A stretch of 64,000 nt of DNA from Corynascus novoguineensis (Eukaryota > Ascomycota > Sordariomycetes > Sordariales > Chaetomiaceae): the NCBI GenBank assembly GCA_033296725.1, contig MU857688.1:1-64000 (forward strand), given 5' to 3'. A program made the translations under genes and the position numbers. This document shows positions 33,183 to 42,922 of the stretch, piece after piece (position 1 is the stretch's first letter; every line of letters begins with the position of its first letter). The notes under the pieces were generated by a model. The model did no database searches. It had not been told where the DNA came from and saw only the letters and a list, made by a program, of their open reading frames with translations.

Positions 33183-34604
33183 TCAATCCTGGGGAATATG
33201 GAACGCTGTGGTCTCGCCGTGGGTCTTGAGCCCCCAGTTCTTCAAACCCTCAGTCAGACTCTCGGCGAACTCCTTGTCAAATTCAAGCCCGGTCTTCATC
33301 CCCGCTAGTCGTCCCGTTCGCCTGGCCACAATGTTAGCTGATATGTGTTTGTCACACGATAATGATCTTCGAGTCAAAGCTATCACTGCCAAGATAAGAA
33401 GTAAAAAAAAAAGGAAGAAAATGGGGAAAAAAAAAAGAAGGAAAAAATCAAAAGGCGAGGAAGAAAGAAAGAAAGAAAGCAAAAAGATATCAACATACCA
33501 AGCAAGCCACTCTTCGGCGGCCACAGTCCCTTCCCAATCCCTCAACAATCCAACAGCAACATCCACGATCCTTTCCCCCTCGCCGCCCCTCTCGTTGCCT
33601 TCGAGAGCGTAAAACACAACAGCGCCACAGACCCCGCAGAACTGCCTCGTCACCTTGTCCGACGAACGGTATGTCCGCAGGGTGTTGCTGGCGACACCGC
33701 CGACTACCCCCTCGTCCAGCACTTCCCACGTGCCCCCTGGCGTGGACGGTGGCGGCGGCGGCCGGATGCGCGAGACGGGCACGAACGTCCAGGGCACGGC
33801 GTGCACGCCCGCTGTCAGGCGACAGTCGCGGCACAGACAGAGGCACGCGACGCGTTTGAGGGTTCCCGACGCCGAGGCTGACGTTGGCACTGACGGACCG
33901 CCGGGGACCTGCCGCCGGAGGAAGCGGGACAGAAAGGGGTGAGCGGCTTCGGCCTCGTCCGGGCGGGAGATGGTGAAGCGCACGCCGGCGCAGTGGCACT
34001 GGGCGAGCAGGAGGTCGCGATCGGTGAGGCCGAGTTCGGCGGGACTCGGGGCCGGCGCGGCGCCGAGAGGAAAGGTGGGGTTGTCCGGGGCCGGGTTCCA
34101 GATGTGAAGGGGGCGGGAGCCGATAGCGGGGAGCCAGGTGGCCAGGTTGGGCTCTCCAGCGGCAGTCGGGCTGGTGAAGACGTGAGAACGGATCTGGAAT
34201 GTGTCGTCGTCGTGGGCGCTGAAAACGGCCGTGGCAACGCGCCACTCGGGCTTGCCTGTGTCCGAGTCCGGCTTGAGGTCGCGGTCGCCGATGTGGCAAC
34301 CACAGGTGGTGCAGAAGAAGCGCTCAGAGGCGGCTTGGGGCGAGTGGATGTAGCCTGTGAGCGACGACTCGATCGACGACGGGGCGACGAACTCGGGCTC
34401 CACGCCCTTGGGTAACGGGGCGTGTTCGCTCGCGAGGGTTCCGTGGGTGTAGCGGCAGACGGTGCAGTGACAGAGGTGGACGGGGAGCGGGAGCGCCGAG
34501 GTAGGGACCGTGATGGTGAACTGGGTTGATTTGCAGTGGCACTGCGCCGTGAGCGTCTTGTTTGCGCCCGCAAGCTGGTGGGGGAGGTGGAGGTCAGAAG
34601 TCAT
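33183..34604 (-). CDS. Protein with two GFA/CENP-V domains
   Basis: Predicted 414 aa in two exons, 34604-33499 and 33321-33183, joined through a split Trp codon. The family (glutathione-dependent formaldehyde-activating enzyme, GFA) binds zinc through CxC and CxxC sites; most fungal members have no proven substrate. Two copies of the domain are visible. The first has AQCHCKSTQFTI (about 20-31), CHCTVCRYTHG and FFCTTCGCHIGD. The second has LAQCHCAGVRFTI, ACLCLCRDCRLTAG and QFCGVCGAVVFY. Each therefore keeps the full Cys set. The C-terminal exon adds TGRLAGMKTGLEFDKEFAE. The frame is open from 34646, but I chose the ATG at 34604, just before the first domain. The 177-nt intron has no stop and is a multiple of three; see the finding. 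Confidence 0.88.
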   Translation of the reverse strand: MTSDLHLPHQLAGANKTLTAQCHCKSTQFTITVPTSALPLPVHLCHCTVCRYTHGTLASEHAPLPKGVEPEFVAPSSIESSLTGYIHSPQAASERFFCTTCGCHIGDRDLKPDSDTGKPEWRVATAVFSAHDDDTFQIRSHVFTSPTAAGEPNLATWLPAIGSRPLHIWNPAPDNPTFPLGAAPAPSPAELGLTDRDLLLAQCHCAGVRFTISRPDEAEAAHPFLSRFLRRQVPGGPSVPTSASASGTLKRVACLCLCRDCRLTAGVHAVPWTFVPVSRIRPPPPPSTPGGTWEVLDEGVVGGVASNTLRTYRSSDKVTRQFCGVCGAVVFYALEGNERGGEGERIVDVAVGLLRDWEGTVAAEEWLAWYVDIFLLSFFLSSSPFDFFLLFFFPIFFLFFLLLILAVIALTRRSLSCDKHISANIVARRTGRLAGMKTGLEFDKEFAESLTEGLKNWGLKTHGETTAFHIPQD

Positions 34605-34996
34605 AGTGGGCGTACTGTAGTGTACAGTTACGGTGATGCTCAGCAATTGGTGTCAATGTTGGACTAATGATGCCACGGTTGGTGTTGACCACAGACGTCA
34701 TGCCACTCAAATCAAGTAACCCCGCATGTCCTAAATAGGGCGCACCGGATACCGCAACTAGGTTATGGTCGAACTCAGGTGCTTGTGCATCAGTGGTCAG
34801 TGATTTTGTCTCATCTGTTTGGCCATGTCTTAAGTCGAGAGGTCTGAGCCTTCTTTTTCCTCAGAAAATCTGAATGTATCTTCGAGATGTTGATCAGTCT
34901 ATGGTTCGGTATATTACAGCCAAGCTACAAGCATCATCATAACCCCAAGAATTAAGTTGTCAACACAATTTTGAACAGACCTGCTCAACGTCCATC
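34605..34996. other. Short intergenic stretch
   Basis: Spacer of about 0.4 kb holding the promoter of the GFA gene and the 3' flank of the next minus-strand gene. No motif seen. Confidence 0.45.
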
Positions 34997-35476
34997 TCAA
35001 GGCTTATTGGACCTCGAACCCCTCCCACTCCAGAAACTCTTGTTCACCTTGTCGTCCTCTGCTGGTTCCGCCAGGCCGTGCTTCTCTTCAAACGACTTGT
35101 TATGTTCGTCCACCTCGGCCTGCTGCTCGGCAGTGAGCTTGGGCTTATGCCCCGGCACGCTCCCGTTGCTGATCTTAGGCTTAGCCGGCGCGTGTTGGGA
35201 GCTTTCGAGTGGAGGTCCGCCTCCAGTCCGACCACGGGCATCGGCAATGCTACCTGCCGTCGGGCTGGACCCGGTCTCGGCCGCTTCCTTGCTGCGGGAA
35301 CCGCCGCTGGTGGCGCTGGGCTCTTCGGCTGATTTGGGAGACGACGTGTTGCCGTTGCTGTAGTATCGGGGTCCTGAAATGCTTGTGGTTCGGAAAATTG
35401 GCGTTCTGGTTGTATTCCGCGACCTAGAAGCGAGCATCGCGATGCGGCGAACAGAAGACGTGGGAAACCGAGTCAT
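34997..35476 (-). CDS. Small protein with mitochondrial-type presequence, unknown function
   Basis: Single-exon frame of 159 aa. The first 40 residues are rich in Arg, Ser and Thr without acidic residues (MTRFPTSSVRRIAMLASRS, then TSISGPRYYSNG); this is a good mitochondrial targeting presequence, and RYYS is a plausible cleavage zone. The rest is hydrophilic and Ser/Glu/Lys-rich, with a short conserved-looking block near the end (KLTAEQQAEVDEHNKSFEEK). I know the general look of such small mitochondrial matrix proteins in fungi but no function. The ATG at 35476 is the first one in frame before the presequence. Single exon and GC-rich codons match its neighbours. Confidence 0.72.
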   Translation of the reverse strand: MTRFPTSSVRRIAMLASRSRNTTRTPIFRTTSISGPRYYSNGNTSSPKSAEEPSATSGGSRSKEAAETGSSPTAGSIADARGRTGGGPPLESSQHAPAKPKISNGSVPGHKPKLTAEQQAEVDEHNKSFEEKHGLAEPAEDDKVNKSFWSGRGSRSNKP

Positions 35477-36279
35477 GATGATTATGATAGATCAGGCGTG
35501 GTGAATAGGGAGCCGTAGGATTATTTTGCGCGTGGTTGAGATTCACATAAAAGTATGGATTTAATTCTAGGTGATTTTTGACAAGTGATTCAAAAGCGAA
35601 CTGGGGAATGGTATAGAACGTGCCTGTCCAGGTTTGTTACCATGACATCATCACACCAACCACGATTTTCCACAAAACATATTGGGTAACTAGCTCTTGC
35701 CACGACTGGAGCTCCCTAGCACCCTTTCGGCGATGATTCTCAGCGAAAATAGGCTGCGCCGATTCCTTGAAATTGGCCCTTGCATTTGAAGCTTGGAGGG
35801 GGGTGCGACATCTAAAAGATGGGGGCCGCTCAGGGTCCGCTCTTTTTGGACCCATATGCACTGCCATTGCGGCTTGGGCTCAGCAAAATCTCACGATGAT
35901 TCATTTCAACTCATTACTAGGTTTTGCTTGGCGCGAACACGCTGATTGCTCGGCTCGCAATCGGTACGAATCGAGAATGCCAACGCAATAAATCCTCCAA
36001 AAAATTCCTCCAAAAAATGTATCCGAGGCTCACCAAACCGGTCGCTCCGGCTTGCACCTCATGGCTTAAAACATGGATGAGACCTATTACAAACTGGGCG
36101 CAGTCGTTCGATGCAGAATGAATCAGTCTGCTGAGCACGTAACTAGTCGTGATATAACGAACAGACACGCCACTGAAGCCGAAGCAAATCTGTATATGTA
36201 AGGACGATATCCTCCAACCCTACGTATTTCTCTGGCAGTCGCAGCACACCTGGATGTCTGATTTGACCATACCGACATC
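35477..36279. other. Divergent promoter spacer
   Basis: About 0.8 kb between a minus-strand and a plus-strand gene, so it should contain both promoters. A direct repeat, AAATCCTCCAAAAAATTCCTCCAAAAAATG, read as two CCTCCAAAAAA units, lies near 35991-36020. I see no gene. Confidence 0.5.
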
Positions 36280-37541
36280 ATGCCTGACCTGAGAAAAGTG
36301 GGAGCAGAAATTCAGACAGCCGCTGTCGGCGAGTCCACCCGGCTCATAATTTCCCCCTGGACATTCTTCTCGCGCATCAAATACTTCATCCTCGCGTTCT
36401 TCTGGAAGGCACTGCTCAAATCAGAGCTGTATCACAGCGAGTTAAAAAAGATCTTCAATCCTCCCGGCGAGAAGGAGCCGGACAAGGTCAAGACTTACCC
36501 GGTGCGAAAGTCCCTCAAGATCCGGTACGTTTCCCAGCTTCTCATCCGAGATTTTTCAAAGATCAGCCAGTTATTGACACCTTCTGCAGCATCTTCTTCC
36601 CGCCCTCCTACGACCCCGCGGCCTGCTCGAACGGCGAGACAGCTCAGACTAAGCTGCCCACCCTCCTCACCTGCCACGGCGGCGGCTTCATGGTCGGCCA
36701 GGCGCACGACAACGATGCCTGGAACCGTGCTTTCGCCAAACGCCACGGATTCCTCGTCGTCGCCCTCGACTACACTAAGACACCCCACGGTCCCTTCCCA
36801 ACCGCCATCCACGACATTGAGGCGCTGGTCAGCTGCGTCCTATCCGACCCGTCCTTACCCATCGACACCGCTCGCGTCGCAGTGGCGGGGTGGTCGGCCG
36901 GAGCCAACCTCGTCCTGGCCGCTTCCCAACTGCCATCGCTGCGCGGGCGCATCCGCGCTGCCATACCCTTCTACCCGCTCGTCGACTTCGTGCCAGGGTA
37001 CGAGGCCAAGGCGAAGGGAAGGCGGTACAAGCCTGCCTTGAGTGGCTTCCGCGCTAACGAAGACGACTTCCTCTTACGTATGATCGGCCTGTTCGACTGG
37101 GGCTACCTGCGACCGGGCCAGCGGTGTGACGACCCCTTGCTCAGCCCATACTACGCCTCACCGGGAGACCTGCCCCCAAATATCTTTCTGATCGGCTGCG
37201 AGTTGGATATGCTGGCGCACGAGGCCTGGCGTATGGCGTGCAAGCTCGCGGGAAAGAGGGTGCCGGCGCTGGACGAGGCCGTTGGGCGCGAGGAGGTGGC
37301 GGGAAAAGGGGAGCTAATCACCGAGGGCGACGAGCGGTTCACGTGGGAGGATGCAACGGAAAACGGGTCGCGGTACCGGTGGCTACTTGTACCGGACATG
37401 GTGCACGGCTTCGACCACGGTACCATTGAGGGGATAGCTAAGGATCCGGTAATGATGGAAGACGCGCGCATCAAGACGGCCAAGGTGATTGGTTTGATTG
37501 GGGAGTGGCTGCTGAGCGGGCCGTTGAAGGCCGAGTCATGA
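36280..37541 (+). CDS. Alpha/beta hydrolase of the hormone-sensitive lipase type
   Basis: Predicted 398 aa in two exons, 36280-36524 and 36590-37541, joined through a split Arg codon across a 65-nt intron (donor GTACGT, acceptor TGCAG). The fold signature of the HSL (class IV) esterases is complete. The oxyanion-hole HGGGF lies in TLLTCHGGGFMVGQAHDND, the nucleophile elbow is GWSAG (VAVAGWSAGANLVLAASQ), the acidic residue is probably in the segment IGCELDMLAHEAWR, and the catalytic His is in DMVHGFDH. A hydrophobic stretch near residues 25-45 (WTFFSRIKYFILAFFWKAL) may anchor or dock the protein to a membrane. The substrate is likely a small ester or lipid; the sequence does not tell which. 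It converges on the GH31 gene, 288 bp away. Confidence 0.88.
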
Positions 37542-37829
37542 GACCCGGAGTTGGACAGAGTTTGTAGTAAACGTCAAGAGGTACTTGATCAAAGCGTATC
37601 AAAATTAATTACTGCTTTGGTTTTAATACCATCTCGAAATGCAACATCGTTGCCTGGGGATAAGCGCAATACATACAAAGCTCCTCGTTTCCAATTCATT
37701 GAACCAAAAAAAAGGAAAAAAAGGAAAAAAAAAGAAAAAAGGAAAAGAAAGAGAAGCGAAACAGAAAAACAAGTAGAGAAATGAACACAGCAAGGAACGA
37801 GAATGCCATTCCTACCACGCAATCCCAGC
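37542..37829. other. Convergent 3' spacer with A/G-rich tract
   Basis: Spacer between two converging genes. A tract of A and G runs from about 37706 to 37790, including several AAAAAGGAAAA units. It may serve as a termination or nucleosome-free region for both transcripts; that role is inference. Confidence 0.6.
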
Positions 37830-40370
37830 TCACACGATAACGTAATCTTTCAACGCCTCCTCGATTCCCTCGCCGGCGTGCCTCCCCTTGACGTCCACCC
37901 AAACCTCGTGCCCTGTGACGCTGCCCTCGGCCCTCCCGTCAGCCGCCCAGACCTCCATAATGGCATTCTTGAGCGTCGCGTCCACCTCAAGCCCCATGAG
38001 TCGTTGTACCCGCGTCTGTACGGCGTCCGACGACGTGACCACGTCCCAGACAGGGTCCTTGGCCTCGTAGGCCATCTCGCACCGGTGTAGCACCTCGAAC
38101 GCGCGCGCCTTGATGTCCACCACGTCCAACTGCAGGTTCTCGCCGAGCGAGATCTCGAACCCCCCGCCGCTGCCGTCGGCCTGCTGATGCTGCTGCCACC
38201 GGTGCACGTTGCCCAGCGCCACGGTCGTGCACCCTGCCTCCTCATCGCGCGTGACCCGGAACCCGGGCACCTGTGCCTGCACGTCTGTGTGTGTGTGTCC
38301 GACCAGTTTGACGTTCCACTGCCGCCACCGGCGCGCCCCAGACCCGTTCCACTCCGGCCCGATCGTCAGCACGCCATCCGCCTGCGACCAGGTGATTGGG
38401 GTGCGGGCGAAGGTACTGAGTGGGGTGGCGTCCGGGTCCTGGTCCAGGTCCTGATTTTCAGGTTCCTCGACGAGCTCAAAGTGCGCGTCACGGCCGACGA
38501 CAAGGAGGATCGTGATCTCAGTGGGCCGCGCGACGGCGCCGTTGCCCGGGTTGGGGGTAGTATCCAGCGGGACGATGGTACCCTCGTGGGCGAGCACCGG
38601 AATTTTCGAAAGTTCGCGGTGCAAGTGCATGTATCGGCCGCCATCGTAGACAAGTTGAGGGTGGACCAGGTCGATGTAACGGCCCGGCGGCAGCCAGGCG
38701 CGTACGCTGCCCGTTAGAGTGACGGTGCTGTTAGGCGACGTGATGGGCGCCACGAGAAGGTCTGGCCCGAAATAGTACTGGGTTGGCACCTTGTACGCTT
38801 CCTCGTCGGTCGGGTGGTTCCAGTACATGGGCTGGATGAGAGGTTCGCTCTCGTAGCTGGCCCGGATGTTCATGGTATAGAGGAACGGAATGAGGCGGTG
38901 GCGGAGAAGGAGAGCACTTTTCATGGCTTTGTGGGCCTCGCTCTCGTAGTTCCAGGGCTCTCTCGAGTTCCACTGGCTTTTGTTCGAGTGCAGCCGCAAG
39001 ATCGGAGAGAAGCAGCCCAGCTGCACCCAGCGGACGGTGAGTTGATTGGACCGAATACCGCCCCAGTGCCCGCCAATATCGTGGCTCCACCAGCCGTAGC
39101 CAATGTTGGACGCCGTTGCAGTGAATTCGGGCTGGAACTCGAGACCCTCCCAGGTCGTCTGGGTGTCGCCCGAAAAGCCGATTGGGTACCGGTGGGCGCC
39201 GGCGCCAGCGTAGCGGGAGAAGGTTATGGGGCGCTGGATGTCTTTTACGTTGCGCTTACTGGTTAGGTAGTGGTAGTGGTTGAGCACCCATAGCGGGTCG
39301 ACGCCGGGGATCTTGCTCTTGGTGCCCTGCTGCCAGTCGATCCACCAGAACTGGACGCCCTGCTTCTCAAGACTGACTTTCAACACGTCAAAGTAGGCGT
39401 CCATGAATTTACGGTCCGTGCAGTCGAACCTGATCGGTTCCTCTCGGGACGTGTCATGGCCCAAGGCCTTGGCCACGGCCGGGTACAAGTCTTCATACGC
39501 ACGTATTCCATCCGCAGGGTGGTCATTGAGTGCCACCTTCAGGTTACGCTTGCGCAGCTCCTTCAGGAACCCCTCCGGATCCGGGAACAACTTGCGGTTC
39601 CAGCTGTAGCCTGTCCATCCGGAGCCGTATTTCGGCGGGACGTCCGCGACCCGGTGCCAATCCATATCTACGATACTCGTCGTGAGTGGGATGCCTTCGC
39701 GTTTGAAGTGGTCCATAAGTTCGAGGTATTCATCGGCCGAGTATTCATGGTACCGTGACCACCAGTTGCCAAGCACCCAGCGCGGAAGTACTGGCTGACG
39801 CCCAGAGATGCGGTAGAAGTCCTTGATGGCGGCCTTGTGCTCGCCGTTGTAGGCAAACACATAACCGTCGATGCGGCCCGGTTCGCGAACGGCAATCCAT
39901 CCATCGTCTCCAAATAGCATGGACTTGCTGTCGTCAAGGACCGCGTAGGCTTTGCGAGAAAGCACCCCTGGTTCTAGGTCCACGCGTCCATAGGCGCCGT
40001 CGAGTGTCCGGGCGGTGCCGCCCAGATCTCCATAGCTCTTGCCGTCATATCGCCAGACATCGGAGCCGACCTTGACGGAGAGTCCCTCTGACGAGAACTT
40101 CTTCCCATCGTAAGTGAGGTGAAAGTGGTCTGTGATGATCTCGAGGCTATCCTTGCTTTGGATCACCCGGTACTGCGGGGCATCAAAGTGCCTGAACACT
40201 GCGAATGTGGACGCACGGTCCTCGAAGCCGCCGTCCTCCGACCATTCATAGCGAATCAACCGGTCAGTGAGGATGGTGAAGCGATAAAATGAGGATCCCT
40301 TGCCACCTGTGACGACGGCCTTGGGGTTGGCTGTCGGATTTCTCGGAAACGTGTATCGGCTGCTGGCCAT
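37830..40370 (-). CDS. Glycoside hydrolase family 31 protein
   Basis: Intronless gene for 846 aa from the ATG at 40370; an in-frame ATG at 40457 would add 29 residues that look like leader. GH31 enzymes cleave alpha-linked sugars such as alpha-glucosides and alpha-xylosides with retention. The N-terminal beta-domain (about 1-195) is followed by the barrel starting at RQPVLPRWVLGNWWSRYHEY. Further landmarks are TTSIVDMDWH (about 230-239), the nucleophile strand VQFWWIDWQQG with Asp at about 345, ITFSRYAGAGAHRYPIGFSG, and the acid/base Asp at about 402 in GDTQTTW, then SHDIGGHWGG. The C-terminal beta-domains follow. No signal peptide is visible, so it is probably intracellular. The nucleophile motif has WQQG where glucosidases usually have a Glu, which hints at a different sugar specificity. 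Confidence 0.9.
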   Translation of the reverse strand: MASSRYTFPRNPTANPKAVVTGGKGSSFYRFTILTDRLIRYEWSEDGGFEDRASTFAVFRHFDAPQYRVIQSKDSLEIITDHFHLTYDGKKFSSEGLSVKVGSDVWRYDGKSYGDLGGTARTLDGAYGRVDLEPGVLSRKAYAVLDDSKSMLFGDDGWIAVREPGRIDGYVFAYNGEHKAAIKDFYRISGRQPVLPRWVLGNWWSRYHEYSADEYLELMDHFKREGIPLTTSIVDMDWHRVADVPPKYGSGWTGYSWNRKLFPDPEGFLKELRKRNLKVALNDHPADGIRAYEDLYPAVAKALGHDTSREEPIRFDCTDRKFMDAYFDVLKVSLEKQGVQFWWIDWQQGTKSKIPGVDPLWVLNHYHYLTSKRNVKDIQRPITFSRYAGAGAHRYPIGFSGDTQTTWEGLEFQPEFTATASNIGYGWWSHDIGGHWGGIRSNQLTVRWVQLGCFSPILRLHSNKSQWNSREPWNYESEAHKAMKSALLLRHRLIPFLYTMNIRASYESEPLIQPMYWNHPTDEEAYKVPTQYYFGPDLLVAPITSPNSTVTLTGSVRAWLPPGRYIDLVHPQLVYDGGRYMHLHRELSKIPVLAHEGTIVPLDTTPNPGNGAVARPTEITILLVVGRDAHFELVEEPENQDLDQDPDATPLSTFARTPITWSQADGVLTIGPEWNGSGARRWRQWNVKLVGHTHTDVQAQVPGFRVTRDEEAGCTTVALGNVHRWQQHQQADGSGGGFEISLGENLQLDVVDIKARAFEVLHRCEMAYEAKDPVWDVVTSSDAVQTRVQRLMGLEVDATLKNAIMEVWAADGRAEGSVTGHEVWVDVKGRHAGEGIEEALKDYVIV

Positions 40371-41202
40371 TGTCTGTTTGCTCGAATGTCTGGGTCCTGG
40401 AATGGAAGATTCGTCCGGGAGGGATTGCTGCTGACAGAAACAGCAAGTAACAGACAATGGCGGTTTGAAATCTGAGACGAAGGGGAGGAGGAGATGTACT
40501 GTTGGAGATGTTGGCCATGGAACTCCAAATACGATCGCGTTAGTTTACCCCAACCAATTCCCTCCATTTCAGTTTCGGGCCGCTGCAGACCGTTGGTCAG
40601 GTGCGCCTATCCCTGTCAAGGACGGATTACAATGCGGGGGAGGAGCATCTCGGTCTGGCCACGAGAGCAGGAGCGCGACCAATCATGGTTTAGGTAGACC
40701 TGCCACCCGCTCCTCCTGTTTCAATCCGTCAGGTCAGAGATCAACTCAACCCTCACTACTCAGAGTGCCGTGGGTGTGTAATTACTCTGGCGTTGCTCCT
40801 CGTGCTTGATGTCCTGCTGGTTAATGGTTTCATCGCAAGGCTTCACGGAAACCTACTCCACCATGGGGACGGCTTCTAGAATCTCCATTACGACCAGGTG
40901 ATTGACAGCAAGAGCCTAGCTTGTCGTAAATATCGAGCAATAGACACGGCTGATTGTTGTTATGCGGCCACGAGACGAATGCTAGGAATAGATGTTGAGA
41001 AGGAAGTCAAAAGCATGCGTCGAGGCTCATCATAAGGCAATTGAGTGCCAGGCCTAAACGTTGTGAGACGGTGTGACGTGCAGTGCAACCGCTCTCGGTG
41101 AAAAAGGCAAGGGAGTCTGGTTGCCTCTATATTGTTCAAGGGTGTCAGATTGCTATTGTGGCCAAGACACCTGATTGAGTTTGTGAAACTCACCGCCAGC
41201 CA
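40371..41202. other. Intergenic, no supported gene
   Basis: About 0.8 kb holding the promoter side of the GH31 gene and the 3' flank of the Clr5-domain gene. No motif seen. Confidence 0.45.
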
Positions 41203-42922
41203 TCACCACATGCTTGTGTTGACGTCGGTATCCAAAGGTTCATCCCACAGCTCGCTCAACTCAAACCCCTTTCGTCTGGCGCCCTTTTTCGCCATGGCAA
41301 GCGTTTCAGTCTGCACGTGGGCAAGTTTTTCTCTCCAATGCTTGAGATCCTCGGGATTCTGGTGGAGCCCGGGAAAGTCAATTAACGCAATCAGGATATC
41401 AGAAACGGCCGAGCTGTGGGAACCTCTGGTCTTCACTAGCGCGGAGTACGTCTGGAGAAAGTAGTTGACTGCTTCGTCCATCCGGCGGGTGACATAGCGG
41501 ATGAAGCCCATGATGAAGAGGTAGGTGGGAAGAACGCGGCAAAACTGAGGATCCTGTGCAGAAGCGGTTGGCAGGTGGGCGCCAACGATGTCGAGGACTT
41601 CTTGGGCTTCATCGAAACGACGACAGGTAATATAGGAGCTCGCAGTGCCGAGCAGCAGGCGGCAGTGTGAGGCGGTGAGCCTTTTGCTTGTTTCGGATAC
41701 CTGCTTTCTCGCTCGGCAGGTTGCACGGTCAAGCTCATCCATGGCAGAGGGGCCCCTTAACCTGAGTACTAGGAGATACTCGCGCAAGGCGGTTATTGTG
41801 TTGTCGTCTTCAACGTCATCGGGTTGTCGAGACTCGAGTTGGTCAAGTCTGACCTTTGCTGTCCCTTGCAGTACCAGGAGGTAATCAGGCAGCGGTAGCG
41901 ATTTAATCCTAGACCATGCCAAGCTCATCGGATGCTTCTCGCCCAGAATGACACCACACAGCCGTGCAACAAACTCGGCGACTGCCCGTCCCAGGGCAGG
42001 CCGTCGAGCGGACAAATAGAAGCAACAGCGCATGAGCGCCGGGAAGACTGTGAAATCTTGGTCCTTGATGAACTGGGGGAGGTCGTCAAGGAGGTAATTG
42101 ACTACTCGAACGACGTCGGCGTCACGGCCGGGCCAATCTGAAACATTGCGCACTTTGTCGTACCAGGCGTTGAGGCGAGCGCTGGCTTCGGCGCCGCCAC
42201 GGCCGAAGTAGCGTTTGTGGTCAGGCGAGAGTTGCCAGAGCCCTTGCTCAAAGGATCCCTCTGTGTATTCTCGAAAGAAACGCAGAATTTCTTCGTGGAC
42301 GCGGAGTTCCTGTGCAGCGTCGAGCTTTTGCGGAATGGTGGCCAGTGACGCTGGTGCTGGGGATCCTGGGGGTGGTGTCGTGCAGGTGATCTCATGGCTA
42401 AGGTCCGGAGCATCGCGGCCGTGTTTTGCCCAGAAATTGGGCGTGCGGGTGAGATATCGCTCGATATCCTCCCTGTCGTACGGGTCAACCAGGAAGTACA
42501 GAGACAAGCCAGGGGCGTTCATCCAAGAGCATACCAGTCAACTGGTCGATTCCGAATAAAAAAGGAAGACTTTTTCCCCAGGGCGTCACGCTGTTTCTTT
42601 AACCGAAGCATGTAGGCCACCTCTGTGCCCTTGTTGTTCTTGTCTATACCCCACCGTCGAATCCTCGTTCTGTACATCTTTGGCCTGTGGACGGGTTCTG
42701 TTAGTCTGCCACCTCTCGTACCCATTTTGATCACCTTTGGGGTCTTTGGAGGACGCACGTCGCGAAGAAGAAGTGATGCAGAGCCATGTACTCCATCACT
42801 TCGCTCAGGGTGAACTTTTCATGCAGATACAGCCGAGTGATGGTTTCCTTGTGCTCCTGCCAGTCCTCAGCGGTGTGGGCGTAGAGGTCCTGCATGCTTG
42901 GCTTGGGTTTGGTTGGGCCCAT
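41203..42922 (-). CDS. Clr5-domain protein
   Basis: Predicted 527 aa in three exons: 42922-42759, 42684-42535 and 42472-41203. Introns are 74 and 62 nt, with GTGCGT and GTATGC donors and ACAG acceptors; both junctions split a codon in phase 2. The N-terminus is a Clr5 domain, found in many fungal proteins and named after a fission yeast silencing factor: DWQEHKETITRLYLHEKFTL, EVMEYMALHHFFFAT, then after the splice MYRTRIRRWGIDKNNKG and VDWEDIERYLTR. The rest is helical, with SHCRLLLGTASSYITCRRFD and YLFIMGFIRYVTRRMDEAV suggesting TPR-like helical hairpins. Such proteins are thought to be DNA- or chromatin-associated, but the individual target is unknown. I consider the join reliable because the Clr5 consensus runs straight through both splice sites. 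Confidence 0.87.

Noticed and set aside
33390..33480. A/G-rich tract as an independent repeat
   Set aside because: It lies within the GFA intron and is the complement of its pyrimidine-rich sequence, so it is covered by the intron entry.
34605..34646. Upstream ATG extension of the GFA protein
   Set aside because: The added 14 residues carry no domain or targeting signal; the ATG at 34604 directly precedes the first domain.
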